Below are positions 15,677 through 23,466 of a stretch of DNA of 34,508 bases, one piece after another (the stretch's first letter is position 1; each line of letters starts with the position of its first letter). The notes under the pieces are model-generated. The model had not been told where the DNA came from, did no database searches, and saw only the letters and a list, made by a program, of their open reading frames with translations. A program made the position numbers and the translations under genes. The stretch is from Acidimicrobiaceae bacterium (lineage in GTDB: Bacteria; Actinomycetota; Acidimicrobiia; Acidimicrobiales; RAAP-2), in contig DAHUZK010000033.1 of assembly GCA_027306605.1 (NCBI GenBank), forward strand, positions 1 to 34,508, given 5' to 3'.

Positions 15677-16756
15677 GTGCCAGCTGTCGAGGTCAGGGGC
15701 CTTACCGTGCGCTATGGGCCGCCCGGGACGCCACCCGCCGTCGACGACCTCCACCTCGCCGCCGAACCCGGCGAGGTACTCGTACTCCTCGGCCCGAACG
15801 GCGCCGGGAAGACGTCGACCGTCGAGACCCTCGAGGGCTACCGGCGCCCGGCCGCGGGTGACGTCCGGGTCCTCGGCCTCGACCCCGCCGTGGACCACGC
15901 CAGGTTGACCGGGCGTGTCGGGGTGATGCTCCAGCGCGGCGGCGTCTATCCGATGCTCGGCCCACGTCGGGTGCTCGACCTCTTCGCCGCCTACTACGCG
16001 GATCCGGTCCCCACCGATGAACTGCTCGATCTGGTCGGGCTACGCGCCGTGGCGGGCACCCCCTGGCGCCACCTCTCGGGCGGCGAGCAGCAACGTCTCT
16101 CGCTGGGTCTCGCCCTCATCGGGCGGCCCGAGGTGGCTTTCCTCGACGAACCGACCGCAGGCGTCGACCCTGAGGGCCGCATCGCCATCCGCCGCACCGT
16201 GGCGGACATGAAGGAGGGCGGCGTGTGCATCCTCCTCACCACGCACGAGCTGGGTGAGGCGGAGAAGCTGGCTGACCGCATCGCCATCATCTCGCACGGC
16301 CGGCTCGCCCGCGCCGGCACGCCGCGCCAGTTGCTCGCGGGCGGTCCGGACACCGCGCCAGGCCATCCGGACGCCGCCGGGAGTGGCCCGTCCGCCACGC
16401 CCGTCGTCACGTTCGGTGGGCCTCCGGGTATCGACGCCGCGGCACTGGCCGGCGCCGTGGGACCCGACACCTCCGTGGTCGAATCCACGCCCGGCCGCTA
16501 CCGGGTCGACGCCGGCCCCGGGATCGCCGCGCCCGCCGTCACCGCCGCCGTGGCCACCTTCCTGGCTGACCGCGGGGCGACGCTGACCGACCTCGCCGTG
16601 GGGAAATCCCTCGAGGAGATCTACTTCGAGACGGTCGGTGTCTCGGCCGGGCGAAATGACGAGCCGCCGGCCGGCGCACCTGTGCCGACGGGGACCCGTG
16701 CGCGGGTGGGACGAGGCCGGCCGGGCCGGCGCGCTCGACGAGGGTCGGCACGGTGA
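15677..16756 (+). CDS. ABC transporter ATP-binding protein
   Basis: The 359-residue ATPase has Walker A LLGPNGAGKTST (about 37-48), the Q-loop in VGVMLQRGG, the signature LSGGEQQRLSLGLAL, Walker B VAFLDEPTAGVDP and the H-loop LLTTHELGEAE. This is the DrrA/CcmA/NatA-like type that pairs with an ABC-2 permease in drug, lipid or polymer export. After the ATPase core, a Gly/Ala-rich linker leads to a DrrA-like C-terminal domain ending in a basic, Arg-rich tail. GTG 15677 is chosen because a TAGCCT box lies 8 nt upstream. The stop overlaps the permease GTG (GTGA). The substrate cannot be read from sequence. Confidence 0.92.
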   Translation: MPAVEVRGLTVRYGPPGTPPAVDDLHLAAEPGEVLVLLGPNGAGKTSTVETLEGYRRPAAGDVRVLGLDPAVDHARLTGRVGVMLQRGGVYPMLGPRRVLDLFAAYYADPVPTDELLDLVGLRAVAGTPWRHLSGGEQQRLSLGLALIGRPEVAFLDEPTAGVDPEGRIAIRRTVADMKEGGVCILLTTHELGEAEKLADRIAIISHGRLARAGTPRQLLAGGPDTAPGHPDAAGSGPSATPVVTFGGPPGIDAAALAGAVGPDTSVVESTPGRYRVDAGPGIAAPAVTAAVATFLADRGATLTDLAVGKSLEEIYFETVGVSAGRNDEPPAGAPVPTGTRARVGRGRPGRRARRGSAR

Positions 16757-17532
16757 GCGCGACGCAGGCTCTTCGCGAGCGCGCTCCCACCCCTCCCTTG
16801 CGGCCCCTGCTCGCCCAGACCGGCGCCGAGCTGTACATGACGCTCCGGCGGGGCGAGACCTTGCTGCTCACGCTCGGGATCCCCGTGGTGTTTCTGCTCT
16901 TCTTCTCGAAGGTGAACGTGGTCTCGACACCCGGCACCACGCCGGCGGACTTCTTCGTCCCGGGGATCCTCGCCCTGGCGGTGATGTCGACCGCCATGGT
17001 CTCGCTGGGGATCGCCACCGGCTTCGAGCGCGGCTACGGCGTCTTGAAGAGGCTGGGCTCCACGCCTCTCGGCCGCCCGCGGCTCCTCGGAGCGAAGATC
17101 GTCACCATCGTCGCCGTGGAGCTCGTCCAGGCCGCCGTGCTGCTTCCGGTCGGGATCGGCTTGGGCTGGAGCCCCGGTGGTGGCGGAATGCCGGCCGTCG
17201 CCGCTGCCGTGGGGGCCGTCCTCCTCGGCTCCACCGCGTTCGCCGGGGTCGGCCTCCTCATGGCCGGCACACTGCGGGCGGAGGTCAACCTGGCCGCAGC
17301 CAACGGGCTCTACCTGATCCTCCTCCTGCTCGGCGGCATGATCGTGCCCATCTCGAAACTGCCGGCAGCGGTACAGGACGTCGCCAAGCTGCTTCCGGCC
17401 GAGGCCCTGTCCGCCGCGCTGCACGCCACGTTGGGCCACGGCAGCGCGCCACCGGTCGAGTCGTGGATCGTGCTGGCCGTCTGGGCCGTGGCGGCGCCCG
17501 TGGCCGCAGCGCTCACGTTCCGCTGGGAATGA
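16753..17532 (+). CDS. ABC-2 type permease
   Basis: The 259-residue membrane protein has about six transmembrane segments, beginning with ETLLLTLGIPVVFLLFF (about 35-51). It has the ABC-2 landmarks of drug/polysaccharide exporters: ADFFVPGILALAVMSTAMVS, then GFERGYGVLKRLGSTPLGR and LLLLGGMIVPISKLP. It forms the channel for the ATPase encoded just upstream, with which it shares a 4-nt GTGA overlap. Its 3' end overlaps the convergent thioredoxin-like gene by 20 nt, so the two transcripts must be antisense to one another at their ends. Confidence 0.92.
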   Translation: MSATQALRERAPTPPLRPLLAQTGAELYMTLRRGETLLLTLGIPVVFLLFFSKVNVVSTPGTTPADFFVPGILALAVMSTAMVSLGIATGFERGYGVLKRLGSTPLGRPRLLGAKIVTIVAVELVQAAVLLPVGIGLGWSPGGGGMPAVAAAVGAVLLGSTAFAGVGLLMAGTLRAEVNLAAANGLYLILLLLGGMIVPISKLPAAVQDVAKLLPAEALSAALHATLGHGSAPPVESWIVLAVWAVAAPVAAALTFRWE

Positions 17533-18187
17533 GCGCCCGCTCGTCGGCGGTGAACGACGACGGTGTCAAGACGGCCCCTCGCACGATCTTGTCGATCGTC
17601 CCGTCGCCTTTGATGAAGACCGCGTAGGGGTTCCCGTTGAAGCCGTACTTCTGCTGGGTGATGACGGTGTCGGGGTCGTAGGCGACGGGGAAGGTCACGC
17701 CGGCTTCGCGAATGAACGATCGCGCGCTCGCGGTCGAGTCCAGGTCGTCGACACCGATGACCTGGACGGTGGCCAGCTTGCCGCCGGCGCGGTCCTGGGT
17801 CTGGACGGCACGAGCCAGAGGAGGAAGTTCCTCGTGGCAGCTCGGACACCAGGCGCCGAAGAAGAGCAACACCACCGGCCGGCCGGCGTGGCTGCCTTTC
17901 AGTGGGAAGGCGACCTCGCGGCCTCCGGTCGGACCGACGTTGGTGGCCGTGAACGTGGGGGCCGGGCCACCGTCGTAGGGCTGTCCCGAAGTGTTCTGAC
18001 TGGTGCCGACGCCCGTGAACAGCCCGATGCCCAATGCCACGGCAAGGGCCGTTCCGACCAGGAGGAAGATCTTGCGCGGCTTGCGGGGAGCGGGAGCCGC
18101 AGGAGGTGATGCCGACGCCCCAGGTGACGCCGGGGGCGACGGCGGTGAGGCCGGGGGCGGTGATGGTGTGGCTGATGCGTCCGCCAT
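17513..18187 (-). CDS. TlpA/ResA-like membrane-anchored thioredoxin
   Basis: The 224-residue protein starts with a Pro/Ala/Ser-rich cytoplasmic stretch (1-35), then one membrane anchor (about 40-60), then an extracytoplasmic thioredoxin domain with the redox motif GAWCPSC (Cys114, Cys117). This is the TlpA/ResA/CcmG type, which reduces disulphides outside the membrane, often for haem protein or copper-site assembly. It lies 12 nt after ctaB on the same strand. With ctaA divergent next door, a role in cytochrome oxidase maturation is a reasonable inference. The low-complexity N-terminus is unusual in its Pro content. Confidence 0.88.
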   Translation of the reverse strand: MADASATPSPPPASPPSPPASPGASASPPAAPAPRKPRKIFLLVGTALAVALGIGLFTGVGTSQNTSGQPYDGGPAPTFTATNVGPTGGREVAFPLKGSHAGRPVVLLFFGAWCPSCHEELPPLARAVQTQDRAGGKLATVQVIGVDDLDSTASARSFIREAGVTFPVAYDPDTVITQQKYGFNGNPYAVFIKGDGTIDKIVRGAVLTPSSFTADERALIPSGT

Positions 18188-18199
18188 TGACGCCGGACG

Positions 18200-19135
18200 T
18201 TAGTGAAGGTGAGTGCTGATGAGGATGTCGCCCGCCATCGCGACGAACAGCACGGTGAGGTACGTGATGGAGTAACCGAAGACCCGCATCGCGTCACGAC
18301 CGGTCACCTGCCCGTTTTGGGCCAGCCCCCACAACCTCGTCACCAGGTACAGGAAGCAGGCCCCGGCGACGGCAGCGGTGATCATGTAGATCCAGCCCAT
18401 GTGGGCCACCGGTCCCAGGACGAAGGACACGGCCACCAGCGCCACCGTGTAGTACACGATCTCCGTCGTGGTCCGCTTCATGGAGGCGACGACGGGCAAC
18501 ATCGGCACTTCCGCCGCCTCGTAGTCGTCCCTGTACTTGACCGCCAGCGACCAGAAGTGCGGCGGGGTCCAGATGAAGATGATGGCGAACATGACCACTG
18601 GCGCCCAAGCCAGGCTGTCGGTCACCGCGGCCCATCCGACGAGCACGGGAACCGCACCCGCTGCACCCCCGATGACGATGTTCTGCGCGGACCGCCGCTT
18701 GAGCCACAGCGTGTACACGAACACGTAGAACAAAGTCGCCGCGATGGCCAGCACGGCCGAGAGGAGGTTGACGGCCAGCCACAGCTCGACGAAGGCCGCC
18801 ACCTCGAGGGTCAGGGCGAAGACCAGCGCCGCCATCGGGGTCATGGCCCCCGTCACGAGGGGGCGGTTCTTGGTCCGGTTCATCAACCGGTCGATGTCCC
18901 GGTCCACCACCATGTTCGTGGCGTTGGCCCCGCCGGCCGCCAGTGCCCCGCCCGCCACCGTCGCCGCCATCAACCACACGGGCGGGAGGCCGCGCTGCGC
19001 CACCACCATGGTGGGGAGCGTCGTGACCAGCAGGAGCTCGATGATGCGCGGCTTGGTCAGGGCGACATAGGCCCCCACCGTCGACCACGACCACCCAGCG
19101 CGCCGTTCCGGCAGGGCGGCTGCCTCGATTGACAT
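18200..19135 (-). CDS. ctaB: Protohaem IX farnesyltransferase
   Basis: Adds a farnesyl group to haem B to make haem O, the first step to haem A for cytochrome c oxidase. The 311-residue protein has about nine membrane segments. It carries the UbiA-family motifs LTKPRIIELLLVTTLPTM, the Asp-rich NMVVDRDIDRLMNRTKNRP (metal-diphosphate binding) and the second Asp motif in KYRDDYEAAEVPMLP. A TAGGCT box lies 9 nt before the ATG at 19135, suggesting a leaderless start. It is divergent from ctaA, the usual actinobacterial arrangement, and is followed by the thioredoxin-like gene. Confidence 0.95.
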   Translation of the reverse strand: MSIEAAALPERRAGWSWSTVGAYVALTKPRIIELLLVTTLPTMVVAQRGLPPVWLMAATVAGGALAAGGANATNMVVDRDIDRLMNRTKNRPLVTGAMTPMAALVFALTLEVAAFVELWLAVNLLSAVLAIAATLFYVFVYTLWLKRRSAQNIVIGGAAGAVPVLVGWAAVTDSLAWAPVVMFAIIFIWTPPHFWSLAVKYRDDYEAAEVPMLPVVASMKRTTTEIVYYTVALVAVSFVLGPVAHMGWIYMITAAVAGACFLYLVTRLWGLAQNGQVTGRDAMRVFGYSITYLTVLFVAMAGDILISTHLH

Positions 19136-19144
19136 TGTGGTGCC

Positions 19145-19150
19145 AGCCTA
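19145..19150 (-). promoter_or_regulatory. -10 box of ctaB
   Basis: TAGGCT on the minus strand ends 9 nt before the ctaB ATG; there is no ribosome binding site in the gap. Leaderless transcription is inferred. Confidence 0.45.
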
Positions 19151-19188
19151 CGGCCGGCCCCCGCCAATGACCAAGCGGCAGGTCCCGG

Positions 19189-19194
19189 TAGCCT
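19189..19194 (+). promoter_or_regulatory. -10 box of ctaA
   Basis: TAGCCT lies 8 nt before the GTG at 19203. It supports that GTG as the ctaA start rather than the ATG at 19167, and suggests a leaderless transcript. Confidence 0.45.
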
Positions 19195-19202
19195 TGACCT
19201 GC

Positions 19203-20171
19203 GTGTCGCGACGCCGCCTCCCTTCGATCTCGCCTTCGTTGAGCCATCGGCTCAATATCCTCGCTCTCGTCCTGACCGCCCTCATCGTGGTCACCGGGGC
19301 TGCCGTCCGCCTGACCGGCTCGGGTCTGGGCTGCAGCAACTGGCCTGAGTGCTCGGCCGGGCACATCACACCTCCGCTGCACTTCCACGGTCTCGTCGAA
19401 TTCGGAAATCGCCTGGTCACGGTGGTCCTCACCGTCGCCGTGGCGGCTGCATTCCTCGGTTCGATCTTCCGCTCGCCGCGCCGCCGCGACCTGGTTTGGC
19501 TGAGCGGCGGGCTCGTCGGCGGCGTACTGGCACAGGCCGTGCTGGGCGGGATCGTCGTCTACACCAAGCTCAACCCATACGTGGTCATGGTGCACTTCCT
19601 CGCCACCATGCTGCTGCTCGTCGACGCGGTGGTGCTCGTCCACCGCTCGACACGTGACTACGGCGCGGGCTCCGCCCGCCTGCTGGTGCCGCGCCCGTTG
19701 ATCCGTCTCTACTACGGGCTCCTCGCCCTGCTGACGTTGGTGATCACGGTCGGCACGGCCACCACCGGAGCGGGACCGCACGCTGGAGACGCCTCGGGAC
19801 AGCAGGTGGCCAAGCGGGTTCCGGTCGCCCTGCGGGACATTGCCGAGCTGCACTCGACCCTCGCACTGCTTCTGATCGGCCTCACCATCGGCTTCGTCGT
19901 GGCCGTGCACGTCGGCGACATCCCCGAGCGCGTGCGGCGCGCCGCGCGCGTCTTGTTGGCCGTCATGGTGGCTCAGGCCGCAGTGGGCTACACGCAGTAC
20001 TTCACACACCTCCCGGCGTTGCTGGTGGAGGTCCACATGATCGGCGTCACCCTGCTCGTGATCGGCGCCACGCAGACCTTCCTCACCTGCACCTACCACG
20101 CGCCTGAGACGGTTCCCGCTCCGCTGGTCCGGGACACGCCGAGGTCGGAGGTGCCCGTCGGTGCCCATTAG
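19203..20171 (+). CDS. ctaA: Haem A synthase
   Basis: Oxidises haem O to haem A. The protein (322 residues from GTG 19203) has about eight membrane segments in two halves. It shows the family signature VRLTGSGLGCSNWPEC (cysteine pair) and haem-ligand histidines in HFHGLVEFGNRL, VHFLATM, ELHSTLALL and EVHMIG. The first-half HxxxEF(G)NR pattern includes the Glu important for catalysis in this family. An ATG at 19167 would add 12 residues; the TAGCCT box 8 nt before the GTG favours the shorter form. It is divergent from ctaB, and the tRNA-Glu gene follows 32 nt later. Confidence 0.93.
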   Translation: MSRRRLPSISPSLSHRLNILALVLTALIVVTGAAVRLTGSGLGCSNWPECSAGHITPPLHFHGLVEFGNRLVTVVLTVAVAAAFLGSIFRSPRRRDLVWLSGGLVGGVLAQAVLGGIVVYTKLNPYVVMVHFLATMLLLVDAVVLVHRSTRDYGAGSARLLVPRPLIRLYYGLLALLTLVITVGTATTGAGPHAGDASGQQVAKRVPVALRDIAELHSTLALLLIGLTIGFVVAVHVGDIPERVRRAARVLLAVMVAQAAVGYTQYFTHLPALLVEVHMIGVTLLVIGATQTFLTCTYHAPETVPAPLVRDTPRSEVPVGAH

Positions 20172-20203
20172 GCTCGGCGGCCGGTGCCGGCGGCACCAGC
20201 CCT

Positions 20204-20276
20204 GCCCCCATCGTCTAGCGGCCTAGGACACCGCCCTTTCACGGCGGCAGCACGGGTTCGAATCCCGTTGGGGGTG
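20204..20276 (+). tRNA. tRNA-Glu (UUC)
   Basis: A full cloverleaf can be drawn: acceptor GCCCCCA with TGGGGGT, a D-arm containing GTCTAGCGGCCTAGGAC, anticodon stem CCGCC/GGCGG with loop CTTTCAC (anticodon TTC, 20238-20240), and T-arm ACGGG-TTCGAAT-CCCGT. The discriminator base is G and no CCA is encoded. It reads GAA/GAG glutamate codons. Confidence 0.95.
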
Positions 20277-20278
20277 CT

Positions 20279-20293
20279 CTCCGCGGCGCGGAG
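20279..20293 (+). terminator. Hairpin directly after tRNA-Glu
   Basis: CTCCGC-GGC-GCGGAG is a perfect 6-bp stem with a 3-nt loop, starting 2 nt after the tRNA. It lacks a T-tract but is well placed to end or protect the tRNA transcript. Confidence 0.5.
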
Positions 20294-20374
20294 CCGGTGA
20301 ACCCAGGTCTCCGCCTCGGGGCCGTGCCGGCGCGAGACTCTCTCACGTGGACCCTGGGCTCGAGCAGGCGGCTC

Positions 20375-20401
20375 GCCCCTCCTGGCGCGACCAGGAGGGG
20401 C
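20375..20401 (+). terminator. Strong 11-bp hairpin before beta-propeller gene
   Basis: GCCCCTCCTGG-CGCGA-CCAGGAGGGGC is a perfect 11-bp stem with a 5-nt loop. It lies between the tRNA and the beta-propeller gene (start 20430). It could be the terminator of the ctaA/tRNA unit or an attenuator in the next gene's leader. No T-run follows. Confidence 0.55.
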
Positions 20402-20429
20402 CCGCGATCCCGGCTCCTCGAGAAATCTG

Positions 20430-21662
20430 ATGGCGGCCGGTCCCCACAATCGTCGGCCGGTGCCGAAGAGCGTCTATCGCGTTCGACGCCTCGTCGTCGG
20501 TAGCGGCATCGCGGCCGTCGTCGTGGTGGCGATCTGGCTGGTCGGCTCGGGCTCACCCCCGCAAGGACGGGCATCGAGCGTCGCCGACCAGTCCCGCAGC
20601 CACCAGCACGGGAGGTCGCAACCAGCTGTGAACGCTCCGGCCAATGGGACCTCCAACCGGACCTCCAACCGAGCTGCCGCATGGCTTCCGCCGCTGCCCC
20701 GCGGAGCCCCGAGCTACTTGGCCCCGGGCTCCGATCCAAGTGTCCTGCCGGGCCCGATCCTGATCGCCGACAAGCTCAACAACCGCTTGATCATCGTCGA
20801 CCCCCAGGGCCACGTTCGCTGGATCTGGCCCCAACCCGGTGATCTCGCACCGGGCCAGAGCTTCCTCATCCCAGATGACGCCTTCTTCACTCCCGATGGT
20901 CGTTACATCATCGCCACCGAAGAGGACGATTTCGTCATCACCGTGATCGATATCGCAACCGGCAAGATCGTCTGGCGTTACGGCCATCCCGGCGTCCCCG
21001 GGTCGGCGCCGGGCTATCTCTGGAATCCGGACGACGCCATGATGCTCCGCAACGGGACGGTGATCTCGGCGGACATCAAGAACTGTCGACTCATCCAGGT
21101 GCCCGACGGCGGGACGGCCGTCTCCTGGCAGGAGGGGATCGTGGGATCGTGCATCCACAACCCCCCGCTCCAATACGGAAGCCCGAACGGCGTCTTCCCC
21201 ATGCCCAACGGCCATTTCCTGGTCACCGAGATCAACGGAGACTGGGTGGACGAGATCAACACCTCGGGACAGGTCTACTGGAGCACGCACCCGCCCTCGG
21301 TGAACTACCCGTCCGATTCCAACCGGATCGGTCCCGATCGATACCTCACCGTCGACTACTCGTCTCCCGGTCAGGTGGTGATCTTCAACCGAGCCGGCCA
21401 AACGCTCTGGCGCTACGCGCCACCCAGCGGGCCGGGGGAGCTCAACCACCCATCGCTCGCCGTTGCGCTCCCGAACGGCGACATCCTTCTGAACGACGAC
21501 CACAACCACCGGATCATCGTGATCGACCCGACCACGAACCAGATCGTCTGGCAGTACGGACACGATGGCGTCGCCGGGAGCGCCCCCGGCTATCTCGACA
21601 ATCCCGACGGACTCGATCTCCTGCCGCCCTATTCCTACGCAGATCGCTTCCAAGCCCCGTAG
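20430..21662 (+). CDS. Membrane-anchored PQQ/NHL-like beta-propeller protein
   Basis: The 410-residue protein has a basic N-terminus and one membrane anchor (about 22-42), then a Ser/Asn-rich linker, then a beta-propeller with repeats of the PQQ/NHL type. Telling repeats are LIADKLNNRLIIVDPQGHVRW, the pair VWRYGHPGVPGSAPGYLWNP and VWQYGHDGVAGSAPGYLDNP, and ILLNDDHNHRIIVIDP. The domain should face outward. It may bind ligand, sugar or a partner protein; no catalytic residues are obvious. It resembles aryl-sulphotransferase-like and NHL proteins but lacks a motif I can pin to them. It converges on the PqqD-like gene with 55 nt between, and may belong functionally with that operon. Confidence 0.75.
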   Translation: MAAGPHNRRPVPKSVYRVRRLVVGSGIAAVVVVAIWLVGSGSPPQGRASSVADQSRSHQHGRSQPAVNAPANGTSNRTSNRAAAWLPPLPRGAPSYLAPGSDPSVLPGPILIADKLNNRLIIVDPQGHVRWIWPQPGDLAPGQSFLIPDDAFFTPDGRYIIATEEDDFVITVIDIATGKIVWRYGHPGVPGSAPGYLWNPDDAMMLRNGTVISADIKNCRLIQVPDGGTAVSWQEGIVGSCIHNPPLQYGSPNGVFPMPNGHFLVTEINGDWVDEINTSGQVYWSTHPPSVNYPSDSNRIGPDRYLTVDYSSPGQVVIFNRAGQTLWRYAPPSGPGELNHPSLAVALPNGDILLNDDHNHRIIVIDPTTNQIVWQYGHDGVAGSAPGYLDNPDGLDLLPPYSYADRFQAP

Positions 21663-21686
21663 ACACGCGAGCCCCGTAGACACGCG
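21653..21686. repeat. Perfect 17-bp tandem duplication across a stop codon
   Basis: AGCCCCGTAGACACGCG occurs twice in a row (21653-21669, 21670-21686). The first copy contains the TAG stop of the beta-propeller gene. An ACACG/CGTGT stem overlaps the second copy's end. Confidence 0.9.
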
Positions 21687-21717
21687 TCGATACGTGTGCT
21701 CTTGGTCCGACTGCCCG

Positions 21718-22035
21718 TCAGTCTGGCGGACGGTCCGTCGGCTGATCCGCCCCGCCGGCGACGAGACCGAGCTCGACCAGCTTCCGGATCGTCTGGCGCA
21801 CGTCGTCCGCGATCTCGTCCGGTGGTCCCAGGTGGGCATCGGTGAGAACCTGCAGCATCTCGTCCACGGTGGTGGTGCCATCGCACAATTCCCACACCGT
21901 GGCCGCGCTCCGGTTGAGCAGAATGAGCAACTGGCCCGCTTCGTCGTAGAGCGCGACATTGTCGTCCAGCTCGACCGCGGAGAAGCCGGGGCGCCGCAGC
22001 GGCCGCGTGCTTCCCCGCAGCCACTCAGACGGCAC
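21718..22035 (-). CDS. PqqD-like protein
   Basis: The ~105-residue protein has the PqqD/RRE fold pattern: FSAVELDDNVALYDEAGQ, then LLILLNRSAATVWELCDGT, then TVDEMLQVL and VRQTIRKLVELGLV. PqqD-like domains bind leader peptides and present them to modifying enzymes; in this gene set a PqqD-related member accompanies an HPr-kinase-like protein. The GTG at 22035 is the most likely start, 8 nt after the kinase stop; the long upstream frame overlaps the kinase gene out of frame and is not real. It is the last gene of a three-gene operon. A disordered Pro/Asp-rich tail ends the protein. Confidence 0.85.
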   Translation of the reverse strand: MPSEWLRGSTRPLRRPGFSAVELDDNVALYDEAGQLLILLNRSAATVWELCDGTTTVDEMLQVLTDAHLGPPDEIADDVRQTIRKLVELGLVAGGADQPTDRPPD

Positions 22036-22043
22036 GCGCCACT

Positions 22044-22970
22044 TCAGCCGACACGCGCTGCGTGCTCCTCCACCAGTCCCACGACGAGCGCGCACGCCTC
22101 GTCGAGGTCCGACATCGTCAGCGCGACGCAGTGGCAATCCGAGACCAGGCGCCCGACCGCCGCCACGCCTGGACCGGCATGGGGCAGGAGGTTCACCGCG
22201 TTCAGCGCCAGGTAGAGGAAGGCCTCGGTGTCCGAGAGCGAGGTCAGCGCGGTGGCGGCATCCGGGTCGTAGCGGGGCACCACGACGATGCGCGGCGGAC
22301 AGGCGCGGCCGATCCGCCCGCGCTCGTGCGAGCCGACGGCCACCTGCCACTCGTCGCACGACCGGCGGTCCGCGCCCTTTGCCGCCCCGGATGTTCTGGT
22401 GGCCGTGGCCGCGGCGCCGGCAGCGGCTGCGGCGGGTCGCATGCCGGGCAGCACGTCGAAGCTGCCGCGCTTGATCGTGATGGGCTTCGGGTACGGCAGC
22501 AGATGCCCACTCGAGAGGTCGAGGGCGACGAGTTCGTCGGTCAGATATCCCAGACCGGCTCGGGTCAGGCCCGCCACCAGGGTCGACTTGCCCGAGCCCG
22601 AGGTGCCGGGCACCAGCACGCCGATGCCGCCCGCATCGAGTGCGCCGGAGTGGAAGAGGAGGTGCTCGCCGCTCGCCTCGGCGGCGGCGCGGTTGACGTC
22701 GCAGACCACCCAGCCCACAGCGTCCGCTGGCTGCTGGGCCGGCGCCACGACCGATCCGTGTCGGAGCACGTCGATCAGGCCATCGCCGCGGCCCGAGGAC
22801 GCCAATGAGTACCGGTGCTCCATCGGTGGCCTCGCTTCGGTCTCGCGCAAGCCGGCGAAGGCCTCGTCGAGGTGCTGTGCGAGCGCGGGGATCTCGCTGT
22901 GCAGCGAGAACACATAGGAAAGCGCGCGGAAGCACGACGGTGGATGCGCTCGGAGCGCCGCTGTCACCAT
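22044..22970 (-). CDS. HPr-kinase-like ATPase
   Basis: The 308-residue protein resembles HPr kinase/phosphorylase-related proteins of the HprK-like plus PqqD-like plus nucleotidyltransferase set. It shows LLFHSGAL, then the P-loop VPGTSGSGKSTLVAGL (Walker A at 122-130), then GYLTDELVALD, which carries acidic residues at the place of the HprK metal/catalytic site, and PKPITIKRGSFDVL. It is much shorter in the N-terminal part than true HprK and there is no HPr gene nearby, so its substrate is probably not HPr. A low-complexity Ala/Thr stretch at about 183-200 interrupts the core. It begins 3 nt after the LAFTG gene stop, so the two are co-transcribed. Confidence 0.85.
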   Translation of the reverse strand: MVTAALRAHPPSCFRALSYVFSLHSEIPALAQHLDEAFAGLRETEARPPMEHRYSLASSGRGDGLIDVLRHGSVVAPAQQPADAVGWVVCDVNRAAAEASGEHLLFHSGALDAGGIGVLVPGTSGSGKSTLVAGLTRAGLGYLTDELVALDLSSGHLLPYPKPITIKRGSFDVLPGMRPAAAAAGAAATATRTSGAAKGADRRSCDEWQVAVGSHERGRIGRACPPRIVVVPRYDPDAATALTSLSDTEAFLYLALNAVNLLPHAGPGVAAVGRLVSDCHCVALTMSDLDEACALVVGLVEEHAARVG

Positions 22971-22973
22971 CGA

Positions 22974-23450
22974 CTACTCGGTCGGCGTCCCGGCTGCCGC
23001 GCCGGGCGGCGACCCTGCGACGCCCTTCGCCGCCGCTCGGAGCGGGCGGCTGGCCCAGTGATGCATCGCCCAGCCGCCGGCCAGCAGCGCCACCGCGATC
23101 TCCGTGTCGCGCTGCAGCTCGAAACCCGTGAAGGCCAGTGACGTGGCCGTGTTCCCCGACGGTCCCGAGGTGGATGCCGAGGCGGTCGTGGCGGGGAACG
23201 TGCTCGGGTTCGACGTGCTCGGGTTCAACGTGCTCGGGTTGGTCGTCCCCGACAGCACCGCACCGCTTGCCGGCTTCGCCGTCAGGATCTCGGGGGTCAC
23301 CCAGGCCGCGGCCCCCGCGGCGGCAAAGGCAGAAAGGCGGCCGATCGCCTGGCGGCGGGACATGCGCTGGGTCTCGGATGCCGAGGTCCCCGTTCCGCCT
23401 TCGCCCGCCTCCGACGCGGCGACCTCGTCGCGCCTTCCTTCATCTGCCAT
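22974..23450 (-). CDS. Tat-signal protein with LAFTG sorting-like tail
   Basis: The 158-residue protein starts with an acidic 30-residue stretch, then a twin-arginine signal (MSRRQAIGRLSAFAAAG, Arg32-Arg33), then AWVTPEILTAKPASGA, a pattern I associate with small exported actinobacterial proteins beside PqqD/HprK-like genes. Next come three NPST repeats, a Ser/Thr/Gly-rich stretch, LAFTG (105-109), a short hydrophobic segment (about 117-131) and an Arg-containing end. LAxTG is the motif used by class E sortases. It would be exported and fixed to the wall or membrane, and is the best candidate substrate of the HprK/PqqD-like proteins. The ATG at 23450 is assumed; an in-frame GTG at 23564 would add 38 residues across the two hairpins. 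Confidence 0.72.
   Translation of the reverse strand: MADEGRRDEVAASEAGEGGTGTSASETQRMSRRQAIGRLSAFAAAGAAAWVTPEILTAKPASGAVLSGTTNPSTLNPSTSNPSTFPATTASASTSGPSGNTATSLAFTGFELQRDTEIAVALLAGGWAMHHWASRPLRAAAKGVAGSPPGAAAGTPTE
23200..23244. repeat. 15-bp triple repeat encoding NPST motifs
   Basis: Three tandem 15-bp units of GTGCTCGGGTT plus four variable bases (23200-23214, 23215-23229, 23230-23244) encode the NPST(L/S/F) repeats of the LAFTG protein on the minus strand. Copy number can vary without breaking frame. Confidence 0.8.
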
Positions 23451-23466
23451 CTCCACCGCCTGACCG

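Noticed and set aside
20204..20276. tRNA-Glu as an integration site for a mobile element
   Set aside because: No second copy of the tRNA 3' end and no integrase gene are visible in the window.
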